Shown: piece by piece, positions 51,648 to 61,841 of the stretch
Layout: each line of letters opens with the position of its first letter
Position numbering within the stretch: position 1 is the stretch's first letter
Origin: Bin5 sp965204525
Lineage (GTDB): Bacteria; Chloroflexota; Anaerolineae; Caldilineales; Caldilineaceae
Direction of reading: 5' to 3'
DNA length: 64,000 nucleotides
Assembly: GCA_965204525.1 (NCBI GenBank)
Contig: OZ241994.1
Span: forward strand, 1,240,001 to 1,304,000
Position numbers and translations under genes: made by a program
The notes under the pieces: generated by a model
What the model was told of the DNA's origin: nothing
Database searches by the model: none
Seen by the model: the letters and a program-made list of their open reading frames with translations, nothing else

Positions 51648-54600
51648 ATGCAATCTGATTCGCAGAAGTCAACTACGTTGGTCGCATATGTCATCCTGGG
51701 CGCGGTCATTCTGGCCGGGCTGGCGTTAAGGAGTTGGAACGTCAGGTTTGACGGCGGGTTAAATTCCCATCCGGACGAGCGAAGCACGACGTGCTTTTAT
51801 GCGCCGACGATTGGCTGGCCTTCGAGTGTTGACGAGTTTCTTGACCCAAGACGCAGCCCGCTCAATCCGTTGTGGGACCGCCAAAACGACCGGCGACGCT
51901 CGTTTACCTATGGCCATTTTCCGCTCTACCTGGGCATTCTTACCGGAGAAGTGCTGAGCGATCTGGCCAAACCGGCAGGTCTGCTACCGCTTCCCGCTTG
52001 GTCGATAGAGATGATGGAGCGGGCCAATACGGCCTGTGAGGGGGTGGCTGTTGCCGGTCGGTTGATGATGGCCTTGCTGGATACATTGACAGTTTTTCTC
52101 CTTTTCCTGCTTGGGAGAAGACTTTACGGCACATACGGTGGCATACTGGCGGCGACTCTATACGCGTTCACTGCCCAAGCGGTTCAACTCAGCCACTTCT
52201 TCGCCATGGACCCGGCAAGCACGACGTTTGTTGTCCTGGCTGTCTACGGCGGCGTGTTGATGGTCCAGGAACGTTCATGGCGGGGCGTGCTGCTGGCCGG
52301 CATCGGCGCAGGGTTGGCAGTTTCTTCCAAGTTCAGCGCGCTACCGGTCCTGGCCGTTCCTCTGACAGCGTCGTTCATCGCGGGGTGGAGGGGGGAGAGC
52401 CAGACTAAGGCAGTTGGGGAAAGGCAGGGGACAGGTTCCGCATTTTACTCTTTCCTGGTTGCGATGCTGGCCGCGGCCATCGTTTTTTCCATTTCCAGCC
52501 CGTACGCGGTGCTCGACTGGCTGAGTTTCATCCAGGCCACGCTGGTAGAACAGGGTCGGATGGTGCGCGGGGTGGCAGATCTGCCCTTTACACGCCAGTA
52601 CCGCAATACGATTCCCTATCTCTATTTCATTGAGCAGCAGGTTATCTGGGGGATGGGCCTGCCCCTAGGTCTGGCGGCGCTGGCCGGCAGTGCCTGGGCG
52701 TTGGGCAAAGCGGTCCTTTTTCGGGCCAAAGGCGGTGAGCTTGTGGTTTGGGTCTGGTTGGTGCCTTACTTCGGCATCACCGGCGCCTTTATGGCCAAGT
52801 TCAACCGGTACATGAGTCCGGTGCTCCCTTTTGTGCTGCTTTTCACAGCGGGACTGATCGTCTGGCTGCTACAGGTCAGAGTCGGCCCGAGGTACCGGCT
52901 GGCAGCACGTCTTCCGGCCGTGCTGCTGGCCCTGATTGCGACAGGAGGTGGGTTGTTCTGGACGCTTGCGTTTACGAACGGAGTCTATGCCAGCGAGCAC
53001 ACGTGGGTGTCGGCCAGCCGGTGGGTCTATGCAAACGCGCCGGCCGGCTCGGTCATATTGTGGGAGTCGTGGGATGATCCGCTGCCGAAGAGCTTGCCCG
53101 GCGAGCCCGGGATGGATATGGGCAGCCATGGACTGCGCCATATCGACTGGTCTCCATATGAGGAGGACACGGAGGAAAAGTACGAGATTCTGCGGGCGAA
53201 ACTGCAGGAGGCCGACTACATCATCTACAGCTCCAAGCGCATTTACGATAGCGTGGATGAACTGCCGGCACGCTATCCGATGACGATTCGCTATTACGAG
53301 CTGATGTTCAGTGAGCGGCTGGGATTCGTCCACGCGGCCAACTTTGAAACGCCACCCAGTCTGCTGGGGGTAACCTTCCGGGATCACAGCGCCGACGAAA
53401 GCTGGAGCCTGTATGACCACCCAAGGGTGTCGATATTTGCCAAGGAGCGGGCGCTGAGCGGCGCAGAGATTGACAGTCTGCTTAAGGGCTCGTGGAAGAG
53501 GGCGGTCCACTGGGATCGGGGGCGTGCCCCACCCCTCTCCTCTATCCTGAACGCGATCGGATTGGGCAGTACACCGGAGAGTCAAAACCGGGGACTGATC
53601 AACATCGCTCTGGCGCTTGTGCAGGGACAGGGGATCCCCGAAGGTAGCGGACAGGAGCCTGTCGACAGTGCGGAGAGGTCGAGACCGTCCCTTCTACTGG
53701 AATCGCCGCTAAGGGAACTGCCGCTTGTTGACAATTACAGATGGAACACGGTCGCGAGCAATGCGCACTGGCTGGCGGTGGGTTGGTGGTGGCTGGTTGT
53801 CTCTACGCTTGGCTGGATCGCGTGGCCGCTGGCCTTTGTTCTGTTTCGCGGACTGCGTGATCGGGGGTTTCTGCTGGCGAAGACACTTGGCTGGCTGGTG
53901 AGCGGGTGGCTGCTGTGGGTTTTTGCCAGCTCAGGACTGGCGCAGAACACGGTACGCAATGCCTGGCTGGTCGCGGCGATGTTTGCGCTCGTCAACGCCG
54001 GGATTCTGTTTTTCACGCGGCGGGATGTACTGTCGTTTGTGCAGCGCATGTGGGGAGTTTTTCTGATCGGAGAGGTGCTTTTTGCTGCCTCTTTCCTCTT
54101 CTTCGTGCTTATCCGGCAGGCGAACCCGGACATTTGGCAACCATGGTTCGGTGGCGAAAAGTTTATGGAGTTCGCGTTTTTGAACGGGATTCTGCGAAGT
54201 CCCTATTTTCCCCCTGTGGACCCTCATTTTGCCGGCGGTTACATCAACTATTACTACTATGGAATCTATTTGGTCGGTTATGTAATCAAGTTGACCGGCA
54301 TCTACGCCGAAGTGGCCTTCAATCTGGCCATTCCCATGTTGTTTGCTCTCACAGTCGTAAACGCGTTTGCCGTGGTCTATTCTGCAGTCAATATGCAGCC
54401 GCGTCGGTCTCGCACAGGGCGTCAGTCAGGGGCGCAGGGGCAGCCGGCAGTGCTGCCTGGGCCTGCCCTGCCAGAGGAGGTCGCGAGCGGCGCGTTTAAG
54501 GTGGATGCAACCCAGGATTCGCCTGCTGCCGGGCATATCGGCAATCTTCCGTGGAGACATGGCGCAGAACTCCAGCCGTCGCTTACCTTGCATGACAGTA

Positions 54601-56612
54601 CTCATTGGGCACTCGAAAAGGGCGAGCGGCCGGAGGCAATCGGCTCACTCAACTACGCTGAGGCAGAGCACACCGGCTTAGGGCTGGATGCGGAAAAAGA
54701 TGCGAGCGGGCGCCCATTTGGAGGGGCGCAGTCCAACGATCGACCTAATGTACAGGAGCGCCCCTGGCACGAAGGCATTGGCGGGGCACTGCTGGCGCCG
54801 CTGTTTGTGGCGATCTTAGGCAATTTGGCAGGCTTCGGACAACTGGTTCTGGCGCTGCGCAATGTGAGCCAGAGCTCCCTTGCGACCAGCGTTCCCGGGC
54901 TTGAGGCGGCAGTCCACGCTGTCAGCGGGTTGTGGCGGGTCATCGTTTCCGACGCGACCCTGGCGGGCTATGACTTTTGGTCGCCCAGCCGGGTCATTTC
55001 CCATACGATTAACGAGTTCCCATACTGGAGCTTCACCTACGCCGATCTTCATCCGCATATGATCGGGATACCTTTTTCGCTATTCTTTGTGGCGCTGGTT
55101 CTGACCGTTTTACACAGCTACAACATCACCTGGCGCCAGAACTGGCGCTATGGGGCACTGCTCGCCGGCGGCCTGGCTTTCACTTTGGGGGTCCTGGCAG
55201 CCGTGAACCTGTGGGACCTGCCTACTTATTTGGGATTGGGCGTACTTACGCTGGCGGTTGCGCTTTACCGCAGACGCGGCCGTCTTCATGTTGTCCCTGT
55301 CGTGGGACTGGGACTCGCAGTTGCGGGCGGCGCGTACCTTCTCTTCCTGCCATTTTTCGGCAGCTACACCAATGTCGCGGCCAGCGGTATCGGGTTGGTG
55401 CGTGCGCCGGACGAGTTAGGCAAGTGGGCTCAAATATGGGGGTTCTTTGCCTTTGTGATCTTCACGTGGCTGTTGGTTGGACGGGGCGAACTGCGCCGGT
55501 TGCGCTTCTTGAAAGTTCACCGTCTGCTGGTTCACCGGCCGACAGTCGTTTACTTCACCGGAGTCGTCCTGCTTCCGGTCTTGTTCCTTGCCTCGATGTT
55601 GCTTCTGCTATTTACAAACCAGACCGTGCTTGCGATCTGCTTGCCGGCACTTGGCCTGTGTGTTTCGCACATTTGGCGACGAGAGCGGACGGCTGATACC
55701 GGAACGGTTTGCGCGGCGCTGCTGGCCGTGACCGGCTTGGCCATTTTGGCGGGAACACAGGTCGTTTATTTGAAAGACCATCTGCAGGGCGGTGACGCTT
55801 ATCGTATGAACACGCTCTTCAAGTTTTATAACCAGGTGTGGGTGCTTTGGGGTGTAGCAGCGGCGATCGCGCTGCCCAAGATTTTTTCCCGCTTCGGGTC
55901 GATGGTGCGGAATCGGACTCCGGACAAGGGCCTCCTTTCGGTCCCCTCAGGTTCCGGGAACTTGCGGCCGTTTTTCAGCCCCGTCCTGGGACTATTTCGA
56001 GGCGCCTGGGGATTTCTTTTTCTGCTCTTGCTTTTCGCCAGTCTAGCCTATCCGCTGTTGGGTACGCCGGCGCGGCTGGCGCAGCGATTTCCGGGCTGGC
56101 GGCCTCCGATTGGGACACTGAACGGAATGGCTTTCATGGAAAAAGGCGTATACCACTGGCCTGACAGCGGCAATGCAATTGAATTGCGATACGATTGGGA
56201 GGCGATTCAGTGGCTGTTGGAAAACGTGCGGGGCAATCTTGTCCTCGTGGAATCGGCCCAACTTGACTATTACCGGGCAGGCGGCACGCGAGTTGCCAGC
56301 CTTACAGGGCTAAGCGGCCTGCTGGGCATGCATGCAGGTGAACAGCGCTACGGAGAAGACGTTGGCAAGCGGCATGGAAAACTTTCCGAGTTCTGGAATA
56401 CGGAGGACATCGAACGAGTCGAGGCTCTGATCGACGAACTCGAGATCGGGCTCATTTACGTGGGACAGTTGGAACGGCATCAACACCCTGACGCCGATTC
56501 GCGACTGGAGCAACTGGAAGAGTCCGGTCTTCTGGAGTCGGTTTACCGAAATCCGGAGGTAACAATTTACGCTGTTCCATCCCATATTCAGGGCCAGTTG
56601 AAGGGTCAGTGA
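51648..56612 (+). CDS. Giant membrane protein: GT39-like N-terminal half fused to DUF2298 (YYY) domain
   Basis: 1654 residues, more than 25 likely membrane spans. The N-terminal half (1-500) has the GT-C pattern of polyprenyl-phosphate-sugar-dependent glycosyltransferases: an acidic HPDE motif at 41-44 in the first extracytoplasmic loop, then ASRWVYANAPAGSVILWESWDDPLP in a soluble tail. From about 690 the DUF2298 (Chlor_Arch_YYY) domain follows with LNGILRSPYFPPVDPHFAGGYINYYYYG at about 845-872. A hydrophilic loop of about 110 residues (915-1035) interrupts it. Probably transfers sugars outside the membrane during glycoprotein or envelope glycan synthesis; not proven. Stop overlaps the nudix region closely. 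Confidence 0.88.
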   Translation: MQSDSQKSTTLVAYVILGAVILAGLALRSWNVRFDGGLNSHPDERSTTCFYAPTIGWPSSVDEFLDPRRSPLNPLWDRQNDRRRSFTYGHFPLYLGILTGEVLSDLAKPAGLLPLPAWSIEMMERANTACEGVAVAGRLMMALLDTLTVFLLFLLGRRLYGTYGGILAATLYAFTAQAVQLSHFFAMDPASTTFVVLAVYGGVLMVQERSWRGVLLAGIGAGLAVSSKFSALPVLAVPLTASFIAGWRGESQTKAVGERQGTGSAFYSFLVAMLAAAIVFSISSPYAVLDWLSFIQATLVEQGRMVRGVADLPFTRQYRNTIPYLYFIEQQVIWGMGLPLGLAALAGSAWALGKAVLFRAKGGELVVWVWLVPYFGITGAFMAKFNRYMSPVLPFVLLFTAGLIVWLLQVRVGPRYRLAARLPAVLLALIATGGGLFWTLAFTNGVYASEHTWVSASRWVYANAPAGSVILWESWDDPLPKSLPGEPGMDMGSHGLRHIDWSPYEEDTEEKYEILRAKLQEADYIIYSSKRIYDSVDELPARYPMTIRYYELMFSERLGFVHAANFETPPSLLGVTFRDHSADESWSLYDHPRVSIFAKERALSGAEIDSLLKGSWKRAVHWDRGRAPPLSSILNAIGLGSTPESQNRGLINIALALVQGQGIPEGSGQEPVDSAERSRPSLLLESPLRELPLVDNYRWNTVASNAHWLAVGWWWLVVSTLGWIAWPLAFVLFRGLRDRGFLLAKTLGWLVSGWLLWVFASSGLAQNTVRNAWLVAAMFALVNAGILFFTRRDVLSFVQRMWGVFLIGEVLFAASFLFFVLIRQANPDIWQPWFGGEKFMEFAFLNGILRSPYFPPVDPHFAGGYINYYYYGIYLVGYVIKLTGIYAEVAFNLAIPMLFALTVVNAFAVVYSAVNMQPRRSRTGRQSGAQGQPAVLPGPALPEEVASGAFKVDATQDSPAAGHIGNLPWRHGAELQPSLTLHDSTHWALEKGERPEAIGSLNYAEAEHTGLGLDAEKDASGRPFGGAQSNDRPNVQERPWHEGIGGALLAPLFVAILGNLAGFGQLVLALRNVSQSSLATSVPGLEAAVHAVSGLWRVIVSDATLAGYDFWSPSRVISHTINEFPYWSFTYADLHPHMIGIPFSLFFVALVLTVLHSYNITWRQNWRYGALLAGGLAFTLGVLAAVNLWDLPTYLGLGVLTLAVALYRRRGRLHVVPVVGLGLAVAGGAYLLFLPFFGSYTNVAASGIGLVRAPDELGKWAQIWGFFAFVIFTWLLVGRGELRRLRFLKVHRLLVHRPTVVYFTGVVLLPVLFLASMLLLLFTNQTVLAICLPALGLCVSHIWRRERTADTGTVCAALLAVTGLAILAGTQVVYLKDHLQGGDAYRMNTLFKFYNQVWVLWGVAAAIALPKIFSRFGSMVRNRTPDKGLLSVPSGSGNLRPFFSPVLGLFRGAWGFLFLLLLFASLAYPLLGTPARLAQRFPGWRPPIGTLNGMAFMEKGVYHWPDSGNAIELRYDWEAIQWLLENVRGNLVLVESAQLDYYRAGGTRVASLTGLSGLLGMHAGEQRYGEDVGKRHGKLSEFWNTEDIERVEALIDELEIGLIYVGQLERHQHPDADSRLEQLEESGLLESVYRNPEVTIYAVPSHIQGQLKGQ

Positions 56613-56623
56613 GGGGCGCGAGG

Positions 56624-57235
56624 ATGGTAGAACTTACTCGAATCGCGCCGCTGGCCGCGAGCCTCTGGCGCGTTGCACCGAACTGGCTGCGGGGAGCCGT
56701 TACCTGGATGATCAACGGCAAGGTCCTGGTTGGGGTAAGCGGGGCACTGCTCAACGATGAAAACCAGGTCCTGCTTTTGCGCCATCGATTTCACAACACC
56801 AGGATTTGGGGACTGCCCGGCGGCTGGCTTTCGCGCGGCGAAACCGTTTACGACTGCTGGCGCCGCGAGGTGAAGGAGGAGCTGGCCCTCGAACTGTCGG
56901 TTGAAGCAATTCTTTGCCATCGGGCGTTCCGTCATGCACTGGAGTTTTACCTGCTGGGGAGGATCAGGGGCGGTCAGTTGAGGATCGATCCGGTGGAGAT
57001 TCTCGAGGCACGTTTTTTTTCGCCGGACGATCTGCCGCCCATGGAAAGTTTCAGCCAATGGGTCGTTCGACAGGCCTACCGCCAGTTAGAGAGCGAAAGG
57101 ACAGCGGACGCCGGCGAAGGATCGGGCCAGTCGAAATCGGTTGCGTCGCGTGACAAGGGCAATAAGGATATTCTGGCGGAAGGCGAAAACGGGGCAGATA
57201 GAGGCTTAGAGGAGGGGAACGCGCTGCATGCATGA
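56624..57235 (+). CDS. Nudix hydrolase
   Basis: 203 residues. The Nudix box is GWLSRGETVYDCWRREVKEELAL (about 67-90): G-x5-E-x7-RE-V-x-EE, with Ala in place of the usual Gly in the last part. Family members cleave nucleoside diphosphates linked to another group, including NDP-sugars. The N-terminal 30 residues are amphipathic (LRGAVTWMINGKVLVGVSGALL) and might touch the membrane; the C-terminal 55 are charged and disordered-looking. The ATG at 56624 with GAGG upstream was preferred over a GTG at 56609. It overlaps the next gene by eight bases, embedded in the envelope cluster. Confidence 0.88.
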   Translation: MVELTRIAPLAASLWRVAPNWLRGAVTWMINGKVLVGVSGALLNDENQVLLLRHRFHNTRIWGLPGGWLSRGETVYDCWRREVKEELALELSVEAILCHRAFRHALEFYLLGRIRGGQLRIDPVEILEARFFSPDDLPPMESFSQWVVRQAYRQLESERTADAGEGSGQSKSVASRDKGNKDILAEGENGADRGLEEGNALHA

Positions 57236-59861
57236 CATAGTGACCCCATTCCTGGGCTGGTATTTGACGACGCAGGTCGTGGGGCTCGCGGCGATGCCGT
57301 TGACCTTGCGATACTTCCGCTCTCTGCCGGACCGCGGATATGCCTTTGCGCGCGTGTTGGGGATTTTCCTGGTAAGCCTTGTGCTTTGGTTAGGAACCAG
57401 TTACGGGCTACTTCGCAACTTGCCGGGCGGGGCCTGGGTGTCGCTACTCCTCGTCGGCCTCCTCAGCTTGTGGGCTCTTCTGCAAAGCAACGGAACTCGT
57501 GATGAGGTCCGGCTCTTCCACCTACGCTCCTTACTGAGAGTTGTTCCTTCCCGGGCCTATGTTCTGGGTGTCGAGGTCCTGTTCCTCGTTGCCTTCGCCG
57601 TGTGGACGTACGTGCGTGCGCACGATCCCGCGATCAGTCACACCGAGCAGCCGATGGACCTGATGTTCTTGAATGGGATCTGGAGCAGCCCCACTTATCC
57701 GCCTCGCGATCCGTGGCTATCCGGATTTGCAATCAGTTACTACTATTTCGGTTATTGGATGATCTCGACCCTGGCGCATATGGCAGGACAGCCGCCCGAA
57801 ATTGCCTACAATCTTGGTCAGGCCTGCTGGTTCGGACTTCTGGTCACGGCCAGTTTTGGGGTCGGCTACAACCTGTTTCGCCTGCGTTCGCGGGAGTTTG
57901 GGGCTGACTTCGAAACCGGAGGAGGGTTCGACGGAGCTGCAGACAGGGGCAGGACCGGCGGCGTACGGGCGGCGCTCCCATTCATAGCAGGGCTGCTTAC
58001 GTCGACGGCAGTCGCACTGACCTCAAACTTGCACGTCATTCTCGAGTGGCTCTATGCACAGGGTGTGCGGATCGACGGCTTGGCCAAGTTTGTCGATGTC
58101 CATAACTTTCCGGAGCACTCGAGCGTGACCGGCCTTTGGTACATTGACAGCGGCTGGAGTTGGTGGTGGCGAGCCAGTCGCGTAATCGAAGATATCGACC
58201 TCAACGGAAACCGCATTGAAATCATCGACGAGTTTCCGATCTTCAGTTACGTCCTCTCCGACAATCATCCTCACCTGCTGGCGATGCCCTTTGTTCTCCT
58301 CGTTATCGGAATGGCCTTGAACTGGTACAACGCGGCGGGACCGGATGGAGGCGATGCTGCGGCCGACCTGGAACAAACTGTCGAAAAGGTGACCGGATGG
58401 GGAACTGCTTTCCGTTCCAAGATAGTTTCTCATTTCTCAGCTGTTGCGCGGCCGTTTGGTCCGGCGGGGCTGTTTCTGTTGATCGCCGCAACCGGAGGCC
58501 TCCTCTTTCTGAATTCCTGGGATTTTCCTCCATACTGGCTCCTGCTTAGTCTGGTCGCAATGCTCTCCGGTACACGCCGGAACTGGGATGCCGCAGGTGC
58601 GCTGCGTCAGGCGCTGACACGGGCGGCCATCATTGGGAGCACAGCTGTTGTAGGAGCCCTCCTCCTCTATCTGCCTTATTTCCTGACGGCCCAGAGTCAG
58701 GCGGGAGGCATCCTGCCGAACCTGCTCCACCCGACGCGGCTGCCCCAGTTTCTGCTGATGTTCGGTCACTTTCTGCTGGCGGGCGCGGGACTGCTGTTCC
58801 TAGGCTGGCGAGAGCAGCGACCATCGGCGCCTGTGCTGGGCATCGCTGCGGCCCTTGTTCTGGGCCTGCCGGTTGTCTTCCTGGTCACAGCCGGGCTGCT
58901 GTCAGCAAGTGGTTCGGACACGACGGGGGCGGCTGCCAGCGAAACGAACGGAATCCTGACCAGCATGGTTCAGCGCCGGCTCGGTCGGCCCTGGACATTT
59001 CTGCTGTTGGGCGGTCTCACGACACTGTCACTCTGCTTGCTTTGGCAACGCCTGGCCGACCCCGGCCACGCGTCCCATACAACGACGTTCGTCCTATGCC
59101 TGTTTGCAATCGGCTGCTTGCTGACATATATGCCGGAGTTCGTCTACCTGCGGGACAATTTCGGCCACCGCATGAATACTGTGTTCAAGTTCTATTATCA
59201 GAGCTGGCTGCTGTTGGGGATCGCTGCCGCGTTTGCGATCGCGGGGTACATTGATTTGGCTGTGCGGCGCTTCCAGCCAGGCGACGGTGGGGCTGCGGCG
59301 ATGCCCGTGCTGGGATTCGTTCCACCTGCGCTCTCTCTCCTGCTCGTACTCGCGTGTTTGATCTATCCTGTAGCAGGAGCGTATGCTAAGATCAAGGGAT
59401 CTGGTACACGTGAGCCGACATTGAACGGCCTGGAACATGTCGGTGCCGATGAATGGGCCGTTATCGACTGGATCAGGAGCAATACGCGCCCTGAATCTGT
59501 GATTCTGGAGGCCAAGGGGGCCAGCTACAGGGTCAGTTCGGCGCGCATCAGCGCGGCAACTGGACGGGCTACGCTGCTGGGATGGGACGGCCATGAAGCC
59601 CAATGGCGCGGGCGGGCCTATGCACAGATGGCAGACGGCCGGGCTGAAGCCATTCAGGAGATTTATCAGTCTCCAAGGCCGACAACGTTGCAGGAAACGC
59701 TGAATCACTGGGAAATTGACTATGTGCTTGTTGGTCCGGAGGAGCGGGCCCAATATGGCCTGACAACCGCGCTGGAGAGTCGGATCGGACAGATCCTTGA
59801 ACTAGCCTTTGAGCAGGGTGATTATCGAATTTACCGCGCTCCGGTCGCGTCGGACAGATAG
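57228..59861 (+). CDS. DUF2298 (Chlor_Arch_YYY) domain membrane protein
   Basis: 877 residues with about 18 membrane spans. The YYY signature is LNGIWSSPTYPPRDPWLSGFAISYYYFGYW at about 145-175; a cytosol- or outside-facing soluble C-terminal portion has VGADEWAVIDWIRSNTRPESVILEAKGASYR and a REYxxQ-like end (YVLVGPEERAQYG). It is a stand-alone version of the domain fused in the 1654-residue protein, so both probably belong to the same pathway. The ATG at 57228 has GGAGGGG upstream. Precise activity unknown; family members are suspected glycosyltransferases or flippase helpers. Confidence 0.88.
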   Translation: MHDIVTPFLGWYLTTQVVGLAAMPLTLRYFRSLPDRGYAFARVLGIFLVSLVLWLGTSYGLLRNLPGGAWVSLLLVGLLSLWALLQSNGTRDEVRLFHLRSLLRVVPSRAYVLGVEVLFLVAFAVWTYVRAHDPAISHTEQPMDLMFLNGIWSSPTYPPRDPWLSGFAISYYYFGYWMISTLAHMAGQPPEIAYNLGQACWFGLLVTASFGVGYNLFRLRSREFGADFETGGGFDGAADRGRTGGVRAALPFIAGLLTSTAVALTSNLHVILEWLYAQGVRIDGLAKFVDVHNFPEHSSVTGLWYIDSGWSWWWRASRVIEDIDLNGNRIEIIDEFPIFSYVLSDNHPHLLAMPFVLLVIGMALNWYNAAGPDGGDAAADLEQTVEKVTGWGTAFRSKIVSHFSAVARPFGPAGLFLLIAATGGLLFLNSWDFPPYWLLLSLVAMLSGTRRNWDAAGALRQALTRAAIIGSTAVVGALLLYLPYFLTAQSQAGGILPNLLHPTRLPQFLLMFGHFLLAGAGLLFLGWREQRPSAPVLGIAAALVLGLPVVFLVTAGLLSASGSDTTGAAASETNGILTSMVQRRLGRPWTFLLLGGLTTLSLCLLWQRLADPGHASHTTTFVLCLFAIGCLLTYMPEFVYLRDNFGHRMNTVFKFYYQSWLLLGIAAAFAIAGYIDLAVRRFQPGDGGAAAMPVLGFVPPALSLLLVLACLIYPVAGAYAKIKGSGTREPTLNGLEHVGADEWAVIDWIRSNTRPESVILEAKGASYRVSSARISAATGRATLLGWDGHEAQWRGRAYAQMADGRAEAIQEIYQSPRPTTLQETLNHWEIDYVLVGPEERAQYGLTTALESRIGQILELAFEQGDYRIYRAPVASDR

Positions 59862-59933
59862 GTTTTCGTAAGCAGAGGTTAGACGCAGCAGGTGACAAAA
59901 GGGAAGACGACAGACCTTACTGAAGGCGAGAAG

Positions 59934-61838
59934 ATGACGACTGAGGACCAGCCAGCTGCAGTGCCGTTTTCGAGCGCGGCCGCGACAGATTCGCATGGCA
60001 GTGGGGCGACCGTAGAACAGGCACTGTATGCGCTCCTGTTTGTATTGGCATTGGGCCTGCGACTCTATTCGCTAGGCGACCTGAACCCCGTTTCGCCCTT
60101 GGAAGCAGCTCAGATCTGGCCCGCATGGGTGGACCAGTCGGCCAGCACGCCGGAAGAGAGAGCGTTCCCTGAGCCCCGTCCGCCTGCGAGCCCGTTATTA
60201 TATACTATTCAGCGCGGTCTCTTTCTCGTGACAGGAGGCGGGAGCAGCTTTTGGGCCCGCGTTCCGGCCGCGTGCGCCGGAGCGGCACTTGTGCTGGCGG
60301 CCTGGGCGTTGCGGCGACGGCTGGGGCGGGACGGCGCGCTGATGGCAGCGGTCCTGTTTGCCCTCGACCCCTGGCTGCTCTCGTTCAGCCGGCTGGCAGA
60401 CGGTTCGACCTTGTCGCTCCTGACCGGCGTGCTGCTTCTCGCTGCGTTGTTCGACGAAGGAGAAGAAAGCCTGCAGGTCAATCGGCTTGCTGTGGTCGGC
60501 GGGCTCTTCCTGATAAGCGGGCCGCTGGCGTGGCTGCTGCTGCCACTGATTCTGTATGCGTTCTTTCTACTCGGAGGCGGCCCGCTGGCCAGCCTTGCCC
60601 CCGGCCAGAGCAGGCAGGCAGCCATTGTTTGCGCGGGGACAGTTGTCGTCGGATCAACAGGGCTATTTTCGCACACTTACGGGTTGGCGGCGATTGGGGA
60701 AAGTGTGGGAACTGCGGTCGCCCATCTGGTGGGCCCGTCAGGCAGTGCAGGAATTCTGCTTGCCGGTCACGAGTACACGATAAGCTGGGCGCTGCTGCGG
60801 CTGCTCGTTGACGAGCCGTTTCTACTCCTTTTCGGAGGCGCGGGCGCGGCAATCACTCTCTTCAGGACAGGCTTCCTTGCCTCAACTCTGGCAAGGCAGG
60901 TTGTCAAAGAGAAGGAACTGGTCGAAACTGAGAGACGGTCTTTGTTTGATGCTGTCTGGCTGAATGTTCTGGTTGTGGGCACGGCCTGGGGATTTCTGTT
61001 GATTATACTGCCTGGGCTCACACCAGTCAGCCTGCTCGTGTTGGGGCTACCTTTGCTCCTGCTGGCGGCGGCATCCGCTGCGCAAATGTTGCGACTGGCT
61101 CAAATCCGGATGCTGCTTCAAGATGGCGCCCGCCTGCCAGCGTTTGCCACGATGGGGATTCTGCTGGTGACAGCATCTTTTTGGACAGGCACTATCACCG
61201 AATCGCTTCGCGACGGCAACTATGATCCGCGGCTGGCTGCTTTCTATCTGCTGATTCCCGCGCTCGGAGCGTTCTTCGTATGGTGGTCCGGCGAGCGGGC
61301 CTGCGGGCAGGTCTTCGGTTTCTTGACCTTGACAGCCTTCTTTCTGGCTCAAGTCAGCAGCAGCTGGATGTTGAATCTGCGGCCGGAATATGACCACAGC
61401 CGTTCACTCTATGCTGAAACTGGCGACAGCGTGATGGCGATACTGGCGGACGATATCAGCCGCCTGAGTTCCCTGCGGACGGGGGACCCTACCGAGGCCC
61501 CGGTTTATCTCCAGGTCGATTATTCGCACCTACCCTTCTTTTTCTGGCATTTGCGCGCCATGCGTGATTTGCGCTGGCGCCCCGGGATTGAATTGAAGGA
61601 AGTGGAGCAAAATGCACTGGTTGTTACCCAGGGCGGCGCCGGGACGGCAGGAGATTGGGACCACCTGCCGGTCAGTTTTGTTGGCAGCAGGTACTCGGTG
61701 ACAGAACGCTGGCTGCCGACGGAGTTTGAGCGTCCTGGCGCCCTTTTGCGGTGGATGCTTTTTCGGGAAAGACAGCAGATCTCGGGCGGCGTTCCGTTGC
61801 GACAAGAGGTCGAACTTTGGGTGAAACGGGAGAAGTAA
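59934..61838 (+). CDS. GT39-like polytopic membrane protein
   Basis: 634 residues (648 if the in-frame GTG at 59892 is used; the ATG at 59934 has AAGG eight bases upstream). After a hydrophilic N-terminus come about 13 spans. The first large loop has LYSLGDLNPVSPLEAAQIWPAW, where GT39/ArnT-like enzymes carry their catalytic acidic residues; here Glu-Ala-Ala replaces the usual (D/H)E pair. A soluble C-terminal part (about 500-634) follows. Fits a lipid-linked-sugar transferase or a degenerate relative. It is followed three bases later by the TIGR03663-type gene. Confidence 0.75.
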   Translation: MTTEDQPAAVPFSSAAATDSHGSGATVEQALYALLFVLALGLRLYSLGDLNPVSPLEAAQIWPAWVDQSASTPEERAFPEPRPPASPLLYTIQRGLFLVTGGGSSFWARVPAACAGAALVLAAWALRRRLGRDGALMAAVLFALDPWLLSFSRLADGSTLSLLTGVLLLAALFDEGEESLQVNRLAVVGGLFLISGPLAWLLLPLILYAFFLLGGGPLASLAPGQSRQAAIVCAGTVVVGSTGLFSHTYGLAAIGESVGTAVAHLVGPSGSAGILLAGHEYTISWALLRLLVDEPFLLLFGGAGAAITLFRTGFLASTLARQVVKEKELVETERRSLFDAVWLNVLVVGTAWGFLLIILPGLTPVSLLVLGLPLLLLAAASAAQMLRLAQIRMLLQDGARLPAFATMGILLVTASFWTGTITESLRDGNYDPRLAAFYLLIPALGAFFVWWSGERACGQVFGFLTLTAFFLAQVSSSWMLNLRPEYDHSRSLYAETGDSVMAILADDISRLSSLRTGDPTEAPVYLQVDYSHLPFFFWHLRAMRDLRWRPGIELKEVEQNALVVTQGGAGTAGDWDHLPVSFVGSRYSVTERWLPTEFERPGALLRWMLFRERQQISGGVPLRQEVELWVKREK

Positions 61839-61841
61839 GCG

